Shown here piece after piece: positions 35,380-46,474 of a stretch of 64,000 nucleotides of DNA. The DNA is from Cladobotryum mycophilum (taxonomy: Eukaryota; Ascomycota; Sordariomycetes; Hypocreales; Hypocreaceae), in assembly GCA_036429605.1 (NCBI GenBank), contig CM071589.1:4092001-4156000 (forward strand), in the 5' to 3' direction. Both the position numbers and the translations under genes were made by a program. Under the pieces are notes generated by a model. It ran no database searches. It was not told where the DNA came from and saw only the letters and a list, made by a program, of their open reading frames with translations. The first letter of the stretch is position 1. The number at the start of each line of letters is the position of its first letter.

Positions 35380-36154
35380 GATGACGCCACAGAGGAAATG
35401 CAAGAAACACGATGTATGGTGCAAGTTGACTCGAGGGTTCGTCAACGTGCAGAATCCAGCGCTGAAAATTGGCAGTGATTTACTATGTCGCGCGCCTTTT
35501 ATTAGAAATGCCCAAGGTTCCAACAAAAACAGTCGGAATTTTGATCAGCGAAAGCAGAGGTGCATTGTAAGGCAATGTAAAGCTCTCCTCTGAGAACAGG
35601 CGGGGCAGCGGGGTGGCTGTGTGCAATGACGAAGTGCGTCATGACCCTCGGTGGGTGGCCTTGGCTAAAAAGTCACTGCGAGCACCAGAGAATGGCGAGG
35701 AATTTGGCGAAATACGGGAGCAAAAACGAATAATAGCTCGAAATAGAAATAAAAACCGTAATTTCAAGACTGGTAGATATTAGAAGAATGATAAAAAAGA
35801 AGATTAAAAATTGCAAAAATACAATTCGAATCTGGGACTTCCAGACGAAGTATTGCCAAAGATTGGTAAATGGAGTCTATTGGGCCAAATCCCACGGTCA
35901 CATCTGGTAAAAGGCAAGAGGTGAGTTCGATGGGAGGTCCCACTCCGATTTATGTTTGTTTTATTTTACCTTATAAGGGTAGCTTTTGCTTCCAATGGAC
36001 GCACAACTCGACGCCACATTCGTCCTGCCCCTCAATCTGCAACCCGATAGCTTGAGTACAATCCCCTCTTGCTCTACCAACCACTCACTTGAACAATCCT
36101 AGAGCAGGTACTTTTATTTTTTGAAACTCCCGAAGACGAATATTGCTTATCGCC
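35380..36154. promoter_or_regulatory. Divergent promoter region of mog1 and hnt1
   Basis: The 775 bp lie between oppositely oriented genes. It includes an A-rich tract at 35745-35825. No other feature is recognised. Confidence 0.6.
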
Positions 36155-36896
36155 ATGGCAAGTTGTATCTTCTGCAGGATCATCAAGGGTAGGCTACCGT
36201 CATCCATTACACCGTTCCAAGCATCCAAATAGAGAGCTAAGCAATCACCGTCTATCAACAGGAGAGATTCCATGCTTTAAGCTCTTTGAGAGCGAAAAGA
36301 CACTGGCATTCCTTGACATTGGACCGCTAAGCAACGGTCACGCTGTAATTATTAAACTCAGACCTCCCGATTATTCCTGCATCGGCTCAGTTGGGCTTAC
36401 CCTAGCTTCTGTGAAACCAGCTCGTCATTCCTAAGCACCACGGCGCAAAGCTCGCAGATATTCCAGATGACCAATTGAGCGAGATCCTAGTAAGAAACTA
36501 AAACACCACCCTCTCTCAACATGTAAAACAATCCTTTTACTGACACCTACCTATTTAGCCTACTCTTAAGAAGCTCGTCAGTGCAACTGGTGCCACTGAT
36601 TATAATATCCTTCAGAACAATGGAAGAATTGCCCACCAGCAAGTGGATCATGTAAGACAACATTATCTTGAGATTCTCGGGGTTCGAAGCTGTGAGGCTA
36701 ACTATAATTCTAGGTTCATTTTCACATGGTATATTTCCATTTCCAGCTTCAAGTTATTATAATGCCCATCCTAAGCTTTTTTATGCAGATCCCTAAACCG
36801 AACGAGACGGAAGGCTTGGGCGTCAAATGGCCCGGCAAGGAGGCGGATATGGATAGACTCAAACAGCTTTGTGAGGACATCAAGGCCAAGATGTAG
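36155..36896 (+). CDS. hnt1: HIT-family nucleotide hydrolase (Hnt1/HINT1)
   Basis: Six small exons, 36155-36188, 36262-36344, 36421-36489, 36559-36651, 36714-36728 and 36789-36896, join in frame to 133 residues. All introns have GT-AG ends and measure 60-76 bp. The protein reads MASCIFCRIIKGEIP at the start, AFLDIGPLSNGHALVIPKHH in the middle and NILQNNGRIAHQQVDHVHFH for the histidine triad (His93, His95, His97, with His97 the nucleophile by homology). It ends IPKPNETEGLGVKWPGKEAD then DIKAKM. HINT1 enzymes hydrolyse adenosine phosphoramidates and aminoacyl-AMP. The 15-bp fifth exon encodes only VHFHM. No single exon forms a long ORF, so simple ORF searches miss this gene. Confidence 0.93.
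36714..36728 (+). other. hnt1: 15-bp micro-exon of hnt1 carrying two of the three triad histidines
   Basis: Exon 5 encodes V-H-F-H-M between introns of 62 and 60 bp. Skipping it keeps the frame but removes His95 and the nucleophile His97, so skipping would give an inactive protein. Confidence 0.85.
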
Positions 36897-37060
36897 GCGG
36901 TATACTTACCACGCTGCGACATAAAATCCCTGTGCGCCATGCAGATCAAGGGAGTAACTAAGGCTCAATGAGGCTCAACAAAGCACTGGAGTTCTATAGC
37001 TTCTATATACCAATGGGTAGTCTCTTTTCTAAATTGTGTGAGCACTAGGTATGGAAGCCA

Positions 37061-39010
37061 TCAATCAACGTCATCCGATGATGTTTCTGGTGCTGTAACT
37101 CCATTTGTCACAGCGGCCGTCCTCGTCGCACTTGGGTACCACTGAGCCTCGGCATTGCCACGAATAACCCCCTGTCTATCATATAAGGATCGTGCGCGTA
37201 TGTATGGATCAAGTCGCCAATAATCCTCCCTCAACTTGGCTGCCAATTCTTCTCTTTGAGCCTTGATTCTTGGACCATCCTCGCCACCAGGCGTTTGAAT
37301 CCACTGCAAGGTCGCTGCCTCAAATTCCTTGACAAGATTCTCTCGGACATGAAGAAGACGATCTCTTGTTCCGGTATCTTTCATGCGGTCGTTCTCGCCC
37401 ACCACTGGTTCCACATACTGGTAGCTCCAGTTTTCATCGCCTCCGAGCTCCTTGAGAATGCGACTAGGCTCAATAAATGTTTCAAGTTCACTCTTATTAT
37501 TAGTAAAATGGACTTTAGCAGCCACAACCGGATCTAACCATCCACGAATAATTTTCCAGATTCCTAGATGGATGTGAGCCATGATTCAGATAGCGTAAGA
37601 TGATTAACCTACCTTGGAAGATCCATGGAGCATTGTGAACAAGGACGGCGCCAAGTGACTCGGGAAAATTGGCCTCAAAGCATTTGATCATGAACTTGAC
37701 AGGAGTATAATCCATATTAGCCATTGAGAATCCGGTCATGTCAAAAACAATGGTCTGTTTATCACGTCAGCGGTCATTGGGTCTATTATGATTATTATTG
37801 AGATCCAATTACTTACCGCTGTGTCAATTGGTGGTGTTAAAACCATTCGGGCCGTCTCAATAATGTAGACAGTGTATCTTTCCAGACTTTCCTCGCATTG
37901 CTCTCCTTGTTTATGGAGACGGACCCTGACAACGCAGATGGGCCGGCCTTGCTTATCAACGCCATGTAGGAAACTCTTGCCCATTCGAATCTGTGCCATG
38001 AAGTCATGTCCTACTATTTTCTTGGTATCCCCGTTAACACCTTGCTCATCTGTGACGGCACCGCCCTCTCCATTTTTCATGATATCACCATCCACCTTCA
38101 TTTCGTTGTGCCTCCAGCTCATGGTAGATACCAACATGACCAAGGCCTTTTCCACGTCCCATTTTCGAGCTCGAAGGAAGCGCAAAACAAGAGCATCGGG
38201 ATGATCATGCTTCACCATGCTCCATATTGTCTCGCGAATCGATTCAGGGCTTTGGTTTGCTAATGCATCCTGGAAACTCTTGGTCTGGCCGTATTTATCG
38301 TCCTCTGGTGAGTCATTTGACGCACCTGGCTTTTCACCTGCTTTCCTTCGGAAGACGCCAAAGCGCTTCTTTTTCTGGGCATCTGATTCGTCGACGGCCT
38401 GCTTTTCCGGTAAGGCATGCGCATCTGAGAGAGTCGTTGCGTTGCCTTCAATAAGACCGCATACCTGAAAGATGGAGTGCCAGAACTTGCGAAGCTTCTC
38501 CTCTTGGTCCGGTGTAAGGTTCCCAACACGACCAGCTTCAGGTTTATCAGACATATTGGTGATGGAGACTGTTGTTACAGGAATACCCTTATGATCAGGA
38601 GTTGGTCGTAGTGCAAAGGAAACCAATGATACCAAGGCTATTGTAGCGACAAGGATAGCTGCAGCGCTGCCGGGAGTAATACTACTCTGAAGATTGAGAG
38701 TGTGAACCTCACAGCCCCGGCCGTTGTCTCGGCAAGCGACAGTATTAGAGTTTGAAAGAGTGCGCCGTATTAAGCCTTGGGGCAAGATAGAGCAGGTGAC
38801 CAATGATGATGCCGTTTGCCTTGTTGTTCGTTTGTTATAAAGCAATCGTCCGTCGCAGTGAGGTCGTTTCGTAGACACAGACGTGAATTCCTGGTAGAAG
38901 ATTGCGGAAGCTTGTATAATTGAGTATCGAGACAATTGCGCCGTTATGGATCGAGGGGTTGGTGGAAGCAATATGTCAAGACAAAGGCGTTGTCTGAGCC
39001 AGGCTCTCAT
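37061..39010 (-). CDS. CRAL-TRIO (Sec14-like) lipid-transfer protein
   Basis: Three exons, 39010-37817, 37754-37613 and 37563-37061, join in frame to 612 residues. The Sec14 fold runs from about 300: helix LRFLRARKWDVEKALVML, then GRPICVVRVRLHKQ, TIVFDMTGFSMANMDYTPVK and NAPWIFQGIWKIIRGWLDP. Sec14-type proteins exchange phosphatidylinositol and phosphatidylcholine between membranes. The start is uncertain. From 39010 the protein has a basic leader and one hydrophobic segment (ILVATIALVSLVSFAL, about 119-134), which could anchor it or target it to mitochondria. From the ATG at 38554 (MSDKPEAGRVGNLTPDQEE) it is a soluble 460-residue protein. I favour the longer form slightly. Confidence 0.88.
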
Positions 39011-40118
39011 AAGATTGGAGATCCTGATATATCATGCGGCGGGGGTTTCGTAGGCACGGTTTCTTCGGCTTACGGGTAAGCAGATGAATAAAGCCTCGGT
39101 ATCGTCGTATATTCAGTTACCTGAAATACTAGGTAGTCAGGTTATTTGGCGACCAGCGTGAGAGTGCGTAGAAGTAAGGGAGAGGTGGGAAGAGGCAAAG
39201 CCAGGAGTGTGTCCTCTAATACTTTGCCTCAGCAAAAAATGTCTTAGAATGACCTACTGAGTCTAGGGGATTTGTTTAGAGGGCTCCCGTTCCATGCATG
39301 GGGCCCACTACTCCGTACATACAGAGTACATACAAGCAGATCATGTAGATACCAACAAAAGGATATTTTTGACCACCTGGCAAGTTAAACAGAGGCTAAT
39401 TATGACATTTACTATTTTATACCCAACTTGGCTCTACTTACTCAATATTATTACCCTCCCAACTTCAAAATAGAGCTAAACGTTCTAAATTGTATTTAAT
39501 CAGACATGAGGTGAATCACTTGGTGGTCATATTTTTTGGAAACAGGTTCGTGCAGGGTAGGACTTCGACACACCTATCACCAAAGTGCATTCATGGTTGG
39601 TGCAGAAGATGACATGCTTGCTGAACAGGGCTATTAAGGTTCAACCTCTATCTAAACACACTCATGTCCTTCGTCTTGCCGCTGCCTACGTCATCTCAAG
39701 AACTTGCTCGGCGATAAATAATAGAAGCCCCTTCACGAACCCATTCCAATATAGGGAGATTAGTCGTAAAGTGGAACATCTCATAGTTGTCAACAGGCAA
39801 CGTTTTTGACTATCTATGTTCATCATAGTCTTCACTATCTTTCTACAATACCACAGAAATAAGCCAAAATGAGTTTGAATCTTCATAATTCAATTGCCTT
39901 TTTCTCCACTGGTCAATAACAGTTTATCTTTTGGAAGCACATGGTGGCACGTCTTGAGCACGTGCCACAGTCCGATTATTATGGTGGGGTACCCCTGTCT
40001 TGCGATTCTATTGTAGATATTAACCAAATAGATCTCTCCTCAAGTCCATCTCTAGAATAAAAAAATCAAATAGTCAACAAGACGACAGCTTAGGAACACT
40101 GTGCGAAGGCAAGGCACA
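39011..40118. promoter_or_regulatory. Divergent promoter region of the Sec14-like gene and dam1
   Basis: The 1.1 kb contain a TACTCCGTAC word at 39309-39318 and AT-rich tracts. No coding segment is supported. Confidence 0.6.
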
Positions 40119-40648
40119 ATGACTACCGATTATTACGAGTCGAATACCAAGCGGCCCAACTCCAGATCACACACATCGCGACCGACAACACCACTCCGAC
40201 CATCGTCCCGCTCTTCATTCCGTGATTCAGCCCGTCATGCTAGAGATGGGGATGGTCCATTCCCCCTCAGCGTATTCGAGCCAGCATTTGCCGAGCTTTC
40301 AGATGCTATTGCTGATCTTGAAGCCAACATGATGCACTTTCAAATCATGCACGAAAGTCTTTCCCGGTTCAGCGAATCTTTTGCTAGTTTTCTCTATGGC
40401 CTAAACATGAATGCCTTTTGTGTTGATTTTCCCGAGGTACTGTACCCTTAACTACTTTTATACCCCATTGCCTAGGATTGGAGCTTACCAGTAGCACTTT
40501 CTAGGGCCCGATTCCAGAATCGTTTCGCCGCGACCGACAACAAGAGGATCGGCCTATTCATCTGCCACAACCCGAAAACGACGGCGAAACCACCTTCATG
40601 CAAGCCACCGTAGATCAAGAGCTAGCCCTTTCTCTGGCTAACTATTAA
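40119..40648 (+). CDS. dam1: DASH complex subunit Dam1 (3' end uncertain)
   Basis: The ATG at 40119 is chosen because the open frame extends upstream only to a GTG. Exons 40119-40436 and 40505-40648 give 153 residues. The N-terminus is Ser/Arg/Pro-rich (SRPTTPLRPSSRSSFRDSAR). The core FEPAFAELSDAIADLEANMM, SRFSESFASFLYGLNMNAF and DFPEGPIPESFRRD is the Dam1 signature. Dam1 in the DASH ring couples kinetochores to microtubules and is regulated by Aurora kinase. The literal frame ends in LALSLANY. A better family match may be a third exon at 40661-40842 (SFVENPPTSTK, then an Arg/Gly-rich tail), spliced from 40609; that model is one base out of frame. Confidence 0.85.
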
Positions 40649-40940
40649 ACAGGACTACAGATATGTCATTTGTCGAAAACCCTCCGACATCGACGAAACT
40701 TAAATCCAAATCCGTGGTGCCGGAAACCCAACAGTCACGTTTACCCTCTGCGCGTGGCTCCTCAACTCGGGGAAAATCCGATCCTCGCGCTCGCGGCCGG
40801 TCGAGTGGACTGGCTAGACCACGAGGCCGAGGCATTAGGTGAATGGACCAAGGCCACAAATACAGCCTCTTCACTCAATTCGCTATCCTGCAAAAGGGCA
40901 ATGCTTGGTTTTTGAGGCACGGGGGCAATGAATCAGCCCA

Positions 40941-41406
40941 TCAGGTGGCCATGTCTATATCGTCTTCGGCGGCGAGGTCAGAATCTGATTGCGAAGTCTT
41001 TGATGTCTTTGTGCTTGTGTGGTTGTCAGGTTCTTCGCGAATTTGCTTGACCCTAAACTTGTTGCATTAGAGGATTGTCACCAAATTGGCGAATGAGTTG
41101 GGCTTCGGGGTCATTGCTAACCTCCGTTTATGTGGTTTCCCGCGACGATGAGCAAGCAATGTTGCTTGTGTGTCAAACCACCTGGCGCATTCCACGCAAT
41201 AGTTTTGGCCAAGCCCAGGAAGATCTTCGGATGCCTTGGTGCCTTTGAATTGTGCTAGATGCTTGGGTGATAACAGGTCTGCCTTGGTTTGGTCGACATC
41301 TCTGCGGCTTGGTTAACACATCAAACCCTATCGATCAAATCTTGAGGACTTTCTACCTGGTCTTCCGCCTCGTCTTGGTAAGTGTGCGTTTATTACCGAC
41401 ACCCAT
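40941..41406 (-). CDS. bud20: C2H2 zinc-finger protein Bud20 (60S export factor)
   Basis: Three exons, 41406-41357, 41301-41122 and 41052-40941, join in frame to 113 residues. The N-terminus is basic (MGVGNKRTLTKTRRKTRDVD). A single C2H2 finger follows: LGQNYCVECARWFDTQATLL with HRRGKPHKRR. The tail is Ser/Asp/Glu-rich. Order and finger sequence match yeast Bud20 and human ZNF593, shuttling factors bound to pre-60S ribosomes that assist nuclear export. Introns are 55 and 69 bp; the splice codons agree on both sides (KTR|DVD and KRR|VKQ). It converges on dam1. It is easily missed because its exons are short. Confidence 0.9.
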
Positions 41407-43255
41407 GATTGCGGATATTTAGGTAGTTTATAGTTTCAGTGCAATTTTAGTATGGAAAGTTGGTACAGAGAGTGTCGCTCAGAAGGTGTTGAGATGATAC
41501 GAATAGCTACTTGAGATAAAAAAGATTTTTGTGGAGATGCTGATGGTGGGGTCAGTTGAGTGCAGGTTGGATGTGGTTGGCGTATTAAGATTCCACATTG
41601 AAGAATGCTCATCTTCCCCCTAGATACTGCAAGTAACTTGGTGGTACCCCTACAGGGATGATTGCTTGGACGATCTACCATGAACAGACCTGTCTACTAG
41701 GTAGGTACCTTACATATATGCGATTACGATTCACGACAATAACTATGCATTGAAATACATTAAATCCGTGCTTTGCGTCTGATATTCTTTATGGAGTAAA
41801 ATAATAGACTTTGACTTACTACTACTACTAGGTAGGTAGGTAGGTAGGTTGTGAAATGGTTAGATTTTGTAGGTGACCTACTTAGGTCCATTCAAGAGTA
41901 GAAAATTTGCATTTTCAACTTGACTGATTCAAGGTACTTGAGCACATTGAGAAGCGATGCTGTATTTATGCAAGGCTCGTGATAATTTATCGCCTTCTAG
42001 TTGCACACGATATTAAAAAAAACATCTCCTATCATAAATCCTGGTAGAAAGTCGGGAACCGAGAGAAAACGGCCGAGTACTTCGCAAAAACGAGCCGCAC
42101 GAGCGACGACCGACGATGGGGCCTGTTTTGGACCGAGGCCTAAGACAAAAGAACACCATCTACTTTAGACCGGGAAGAAATTTCACACCCTTGAGATTTG
42201 GGAAGGCCATCGCTCAACCTGTTTGCGGTTGGGTGGGCGGTGGAACCCTTGGTACAGCCCTCAGCCGAATTATTTAGTACTATCTAACGAATGCCTACGA
42301 CTGGATAGGTACTAGGTATGACCAGCAAGCATGTGGTCATCAGCTTGCAACTGTGTCTTTGCTCATAGATTCCTATTTTCGTCCCGTGGCATCTATACCC
42401 TGCGTATTTTGTGAAGTAGCACTTGTCAGAAAAGACCGTGATGCCACCCTGCCTGAGGTGCTAGTGATGTTCATTATTGTCATGGTTCCACGCCCACAAT
42501 CTAGGCGGAAAATTGCCTCGTCTTGTTACGGTGCCATCATTGCCCCAGTTTTGGTTGATGTTAGGTTCATGTTTACACTTGCGCTCATGAATGCTTGTGA
42601 TGCCCATGTTTTGAATTCTAGTATACATAAATAATACGCACATGCGTCTATTTTCTCTATCATATGCAGCGGGTTTCGAAGCCAACTGCGTAGTCCTTGG
42701 ATATAACTTCTACATTAGTGCAGTCATTGCCTAACTATCCCAGGGCACACACATGAAACTCTTTCTCCAAAATAATTTTGGGCGGTTAGCAAATCACGGG
42801 GACGACGCCGTCTCCAGATAGTGGCTGGCGCAGTTGGCAGGTTGTAGGGCTTTCTCGGAGCAGTGGAGGTTTCGCTCGGCATGAATGACGAAACGGGTCA
42901 ATGGATTATTTTCTCGAGCGCTGTGAGTGGCTGGAACGGTTTGATCCACGGCAACTCCAACAGCCTCCATGCAACAGTCTGTCTTGCAAGTTGCAACCCT
43001 GGCTGTGGGCACTCCACCCCTCTGGTTGTGCTCGGTAACGTTTGGCTTTAGCTTTGGCCCCAAAGCTTGCCGAAAAACACCTCTCTCTCCCTCCACCTTC
43101 GTCCTTCTATTCCCTCCCTTCCTTTTACTTATAACAGCCCTTCCCACCCCATCGGCTGCTGGTCTTGCTTCGATTGACCTTTGCTGCTCTGTGAGCGTTG
43201 AGGCCACTCGTAAAACATCACAGATCCTCCCCCTCCCCCTCACTCCTCCGTCACC
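41407..43255. promoter_or_regulatory. 1.85 kb divergent region between bud20 and aconitase
   Basis: It contains a microsatellite (ACT)4 next to (AGGT)5 at 41817-41850, TACCTAGGTA-type words at 41697-41712 and 42306-42320, and just before the aconitase ATG a long pyrimidine tract (43085-43135 and 43226-43250) typical of strongly expressed fungal genes. The 93-codon ORF at 42353-42634 has no recognisable feature. Confidence 0.6.
41817..41850. repeat. (ACT)n-(AGGT)n compound microsatellite
   Basis: Four ACT units run into five AGGT units. The AGGT part is an extended version of the CTAGGTA words seen across the window. Confidence 0.85.
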
Positions 43256-45888
43256 ATGCTTGCCTCCAGACAGGTTCTGGGCAGTATTGCCCGGAGCCGT
43301 GCTATTGGTGGTGCTGCTAGCAATGTCCGTCGTTTGGCTACCGTCTCTGATTCTGCCCTGGACAAGAAGGTAAGTTTGAACTTTGATGGCTCCCAACTCA
43401 TCTGAATTGGCCGCCGGATCTTACGGGTCTAGAGATGTGTGTACCCCGCGCTTGTGCTTGTACTGACATCGCTTTGCTCGACAGGTCCGCCAGAACAACT
43501 GGGAGGAGAGCAACTTCATCAACTACAAGAAAATGTCTGAGAACCTCTCCATCGTTCGCAGCCGCCTCAACCGACCTCTTACATATGCCGAGAAGATCTT
43601 GTATTCTCACTTGGACGATCCCCATGGTCAAGATATCGAGCGGGGCAAGTCTTACCTGAAGCTTCGCCCGGATCGTGTTGCCTGCCAGGATGCCACTGCC
43701 CAGATGGCTATCCTCCAGTTCATGTCTGCTGGCATGGCATCTGTTGCTAACCCTACAACTGTTCACTGCGACCATCTTATTGAGGCTCAGGTTGGTGGTG
43801 TAAAAGATCTGGAGCGCGCCGTTAACATCAACAAGGAAGTCTACGACTTCCTGTCCTCTGCTTGCGCCAAGTACAACATTGGATTCTGGCGTCCAGGCTC
43901 TGGTATTATCCACCAGATCCTTCTTGAAAACTACGCCTTCCCTGGTGGTCTTCTGATCGGTACCGACTCTCACACCCCCAACGCTGGCGGTCTCGGTATG
44001 TGCGCCATTGGCGTTGGTGGTGCTGATGCCGTTGATGTCATGGCCAACTTGCCATGGGAACTCAAGGCTCCTAAGATCATTGGTGTTAAGCTTACTGGCC
44101 AATTGTCTGGCTGGACTTCTCCCAAGGGTAAGTTGACTCTTTCATCTAACTGGACCTGAAAAGAAAGCGCCAAAAAAGCAAGAAGACAGGGAGATAGAGT
44201 TTACTAACTTTTTCATTTTTGCAGACATTATTCTCAAGGTTGCCGATATTCTGACTGTAAAGGGGGTACTGGTGCCATTGTTGAATATCACGGCTCTGGT
44301 GTTGACGGTATTTCGGCTACTGGTATGGGCACCATCTGCAACATGGGCGCTGAAATCGGCGCTACCACATCCGTCTTCCCCTTCAATGACCGTATGCATG
44401 ACTATCTCGCTGCTACTAAGCGCAAGGACATTGGCGACTTTGCTCGTGCTTATGCTACTGAACTCCGTGAGGATCAAGGCGCTGAGTATGACCAGTTGAT
44501 CGAGATCAACCTGTCGGAGCTTGAGCCACATATCAATGGTCCATTCACCCCCGATTTGGGAACTCCAATCTCCAAGTTCAGCCAGGCTGCCAAGGACAAC
44601 AACTGGCCTTCTGAGCTCAAGGTTGGTCTGATCGGATCTTGCACCAACTCTTCATACGAGGATATGTCCCGCGCTGCCTCCATTGCCCGCGATGCGCTTG
44701 ATCACGGTATCAAGGCCAAGGCTGCGTTCACTGTCACTCCTGGTTCCGAGCAAATTCGCGCCACCATTGAGCGCGATGGACAGCTCAAGACCTTTGAGGA
44801 ATTCGGCGGTGTTGTGTTGGCCAACGCTTGCGGACCTTGCATTGGCCAATGGGATCGTCGCGATGTGAAGAAGGGTGATGCCAACTCAATCCTCTCGTCC
44901 TATAACCGAAACTTCACTGGCCGTAACGATGGCAACCCTGCCACCCACTCATTTGTTACCTCACCCGACTTGGTTGTTGCCCTCACCATTGCTGGAACTC
45001 TACATTTTAACCCTCTCACCGACAAGCTGAAGGACAAGGATGGCAATGAGTTTATGCTCAAGCCTCCTACCGGTGAAGGTCTCCCCTCCAAAGGCTATGA
45101 TCCCGGTAACAACACTTACCAGGCTCCTCCCGAGGAGCGTGGTAACCTCACCGTTCAGGTCAGCCCTACCTCCGACCGTCTTCAGATTCTTCAGCCTTTC
45201 GAGGCCTGGGATGGCAAGGATGCTAAGGACATCCCCATCCTGATCAAAGCAAAGGGCAAGACCACCACCGATCACATCTCCATGGCTGGACCTTGGCTCA
45301 AGTACCGTGGCCATCTGGACAATATCTCCAACAACATGCTGATTGGTGCCATCAACGAGGCCAACGACGAGGCGAACAAGATTAAGAACTTCACCACTGG
45401 TGACTGGAATGCAGTTCCTGCTGTTGCCCGTGACTACAAGAAGAAGGGTATCAAATGGGTTGTTATTGGCGACTGGAACTACGGCGAGGGTAGCTCGCGT
45501 GAACATGCTGCTCTGGAACCCCGTCATCTTGGTGGCCTTGCTATTATCACCCGAAGCTTTGCCCGTATCCACGAGACCAACCTGAAGAAGCAGGGCATGC
45601 TTCCCCTCACATTCTCCGAGCCCGCTGACTATGACAAGATCAAGCCTGATGACAAGGTATGCAATGAAAATATAACCTGTAGTATGTTTGAACAGCAACT
45701 AATGTAGTGTCTAGGTTGATATTCTCTGCACGGAATTGGCCGTTGGCAAGCCTATTACCATGATTGTCCACCCCAAGGATGGCGCGTCTTTTGAAGTTAA
45801 GCTTTCACAAACTTTCAACGAGGCTCAGCTTGAGTGGTTCAAGAATGGAAGTGCCTTGAACACGATGGCTAAGAAATCCAAGAACTAA
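43256..45888 (+). CDS. aco1: Mitochondrial aconitase (one apparent frameshift)
   Basis: Exons are 43256-43369, 43485-44127, 44225-45656 and 45715-45888. The N-terminus (MLASRQVLGSIARSRAIGG, ending near RRLATVS) is a mitochondrial presequence. Family motifs include LIGTDSHTPNAGGLGMCAIG, GSCTNSSYEDM and ANACGPCIGQW, which carry the 4Fe-4S cysteines, and IGDWNYGEGSSREHAALEPR in the swivelling domain. It interconverts citrate and isocitrate in the TCA cycle. The frame breaks at a G5 run, 44262-44266, just after ADILTVK; a sixth G restores KGGTGAIVEYHGSGVDGI and brings the total to 787 residues, the normal size. The exon total is one base short of a multiple of three, which agrees. Confidence 0.95.
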
Positions 45889-46474
45889 ATAAAAGAAAAT
45901 GAAGAGTATGGTTAGGATTAAGGGGATGACGGCTGACGGCCTGTATTCAATTGGCTTATCAATGGTTGGGTGTGGAAAGCAAGAGGCATGGCTGTCCTCG
46001 GTGTTCATTAGTTGTACCATGTTTCACTAATTCTGTGATTCCCAAACAGTGGTTTGTACAAAACAAGCACAAAATGAAATAAAAGAGTTAAAAATTACAA
46101 TTCTTACAAGTTGTGATGAAAATAATGCTGATGGTTTGAGGAATGACATGAGGTGTGCCAAGTTCCTAATAGTACGTGACACTGTGTGTATTTGTGGAGG
46201 CGCGGTATCACGTGTAGATACCTACTTTGGGCAGCCGATAAGTGGTGTCGGTTCAGGGTGAAGGTGTCTTTGTCGCAGGCAATACCAAGCTCAAAAGGGG
46301 AACAGCAAAGGTGCCGTAAAGGTGTTTGCAGTACCAAGGTACCTACCTCCTGGTAGTGAATTTTTATTTTAATTTTAATTGCTGGTACACCTCTGACGTA
46401 GCACATCGAGGAACCAATTTTCTTCACAATATATTGTCGTTTACGGACGATTCGGCACTCTCTTCGCAGAACCT
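45889..46474. promoter_or_regulatory. Intergenic: aconitase 3' end and rhomboid-gene promoter
   Basis: The 586 bp lie between two plus-strand genes. The first part is A-rich 3' UTR; the latter includes a short T/A-rich segment near 46355-46380. No other feature is supported. Confidence 0.6.

Noticed and set aside
42794..43396. Minus ORF of 200 codons across the aconitase start
   Set aside because: It overlaps the aconitase presequence exon and the CT-rich leader; low complexity and no recognisable domain.
43398..44102. Long minus-strand ORF (234 codons) opposite aconitase; similar one at 45000-45698
   Set aside because: Both lie antisense to a well-conserved, highly expressed gene whose codon bias produces antisense open frames; neither has family features.
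44262..44266. Programmed ribosomal frameshifting as the reason for the four breaks
   Set aside because: The breaks affect unrelated genes and all coincide with G/C runs; homopolymer sequencing error explains them more simply. No classic slippery site with a downstream structure was seen.
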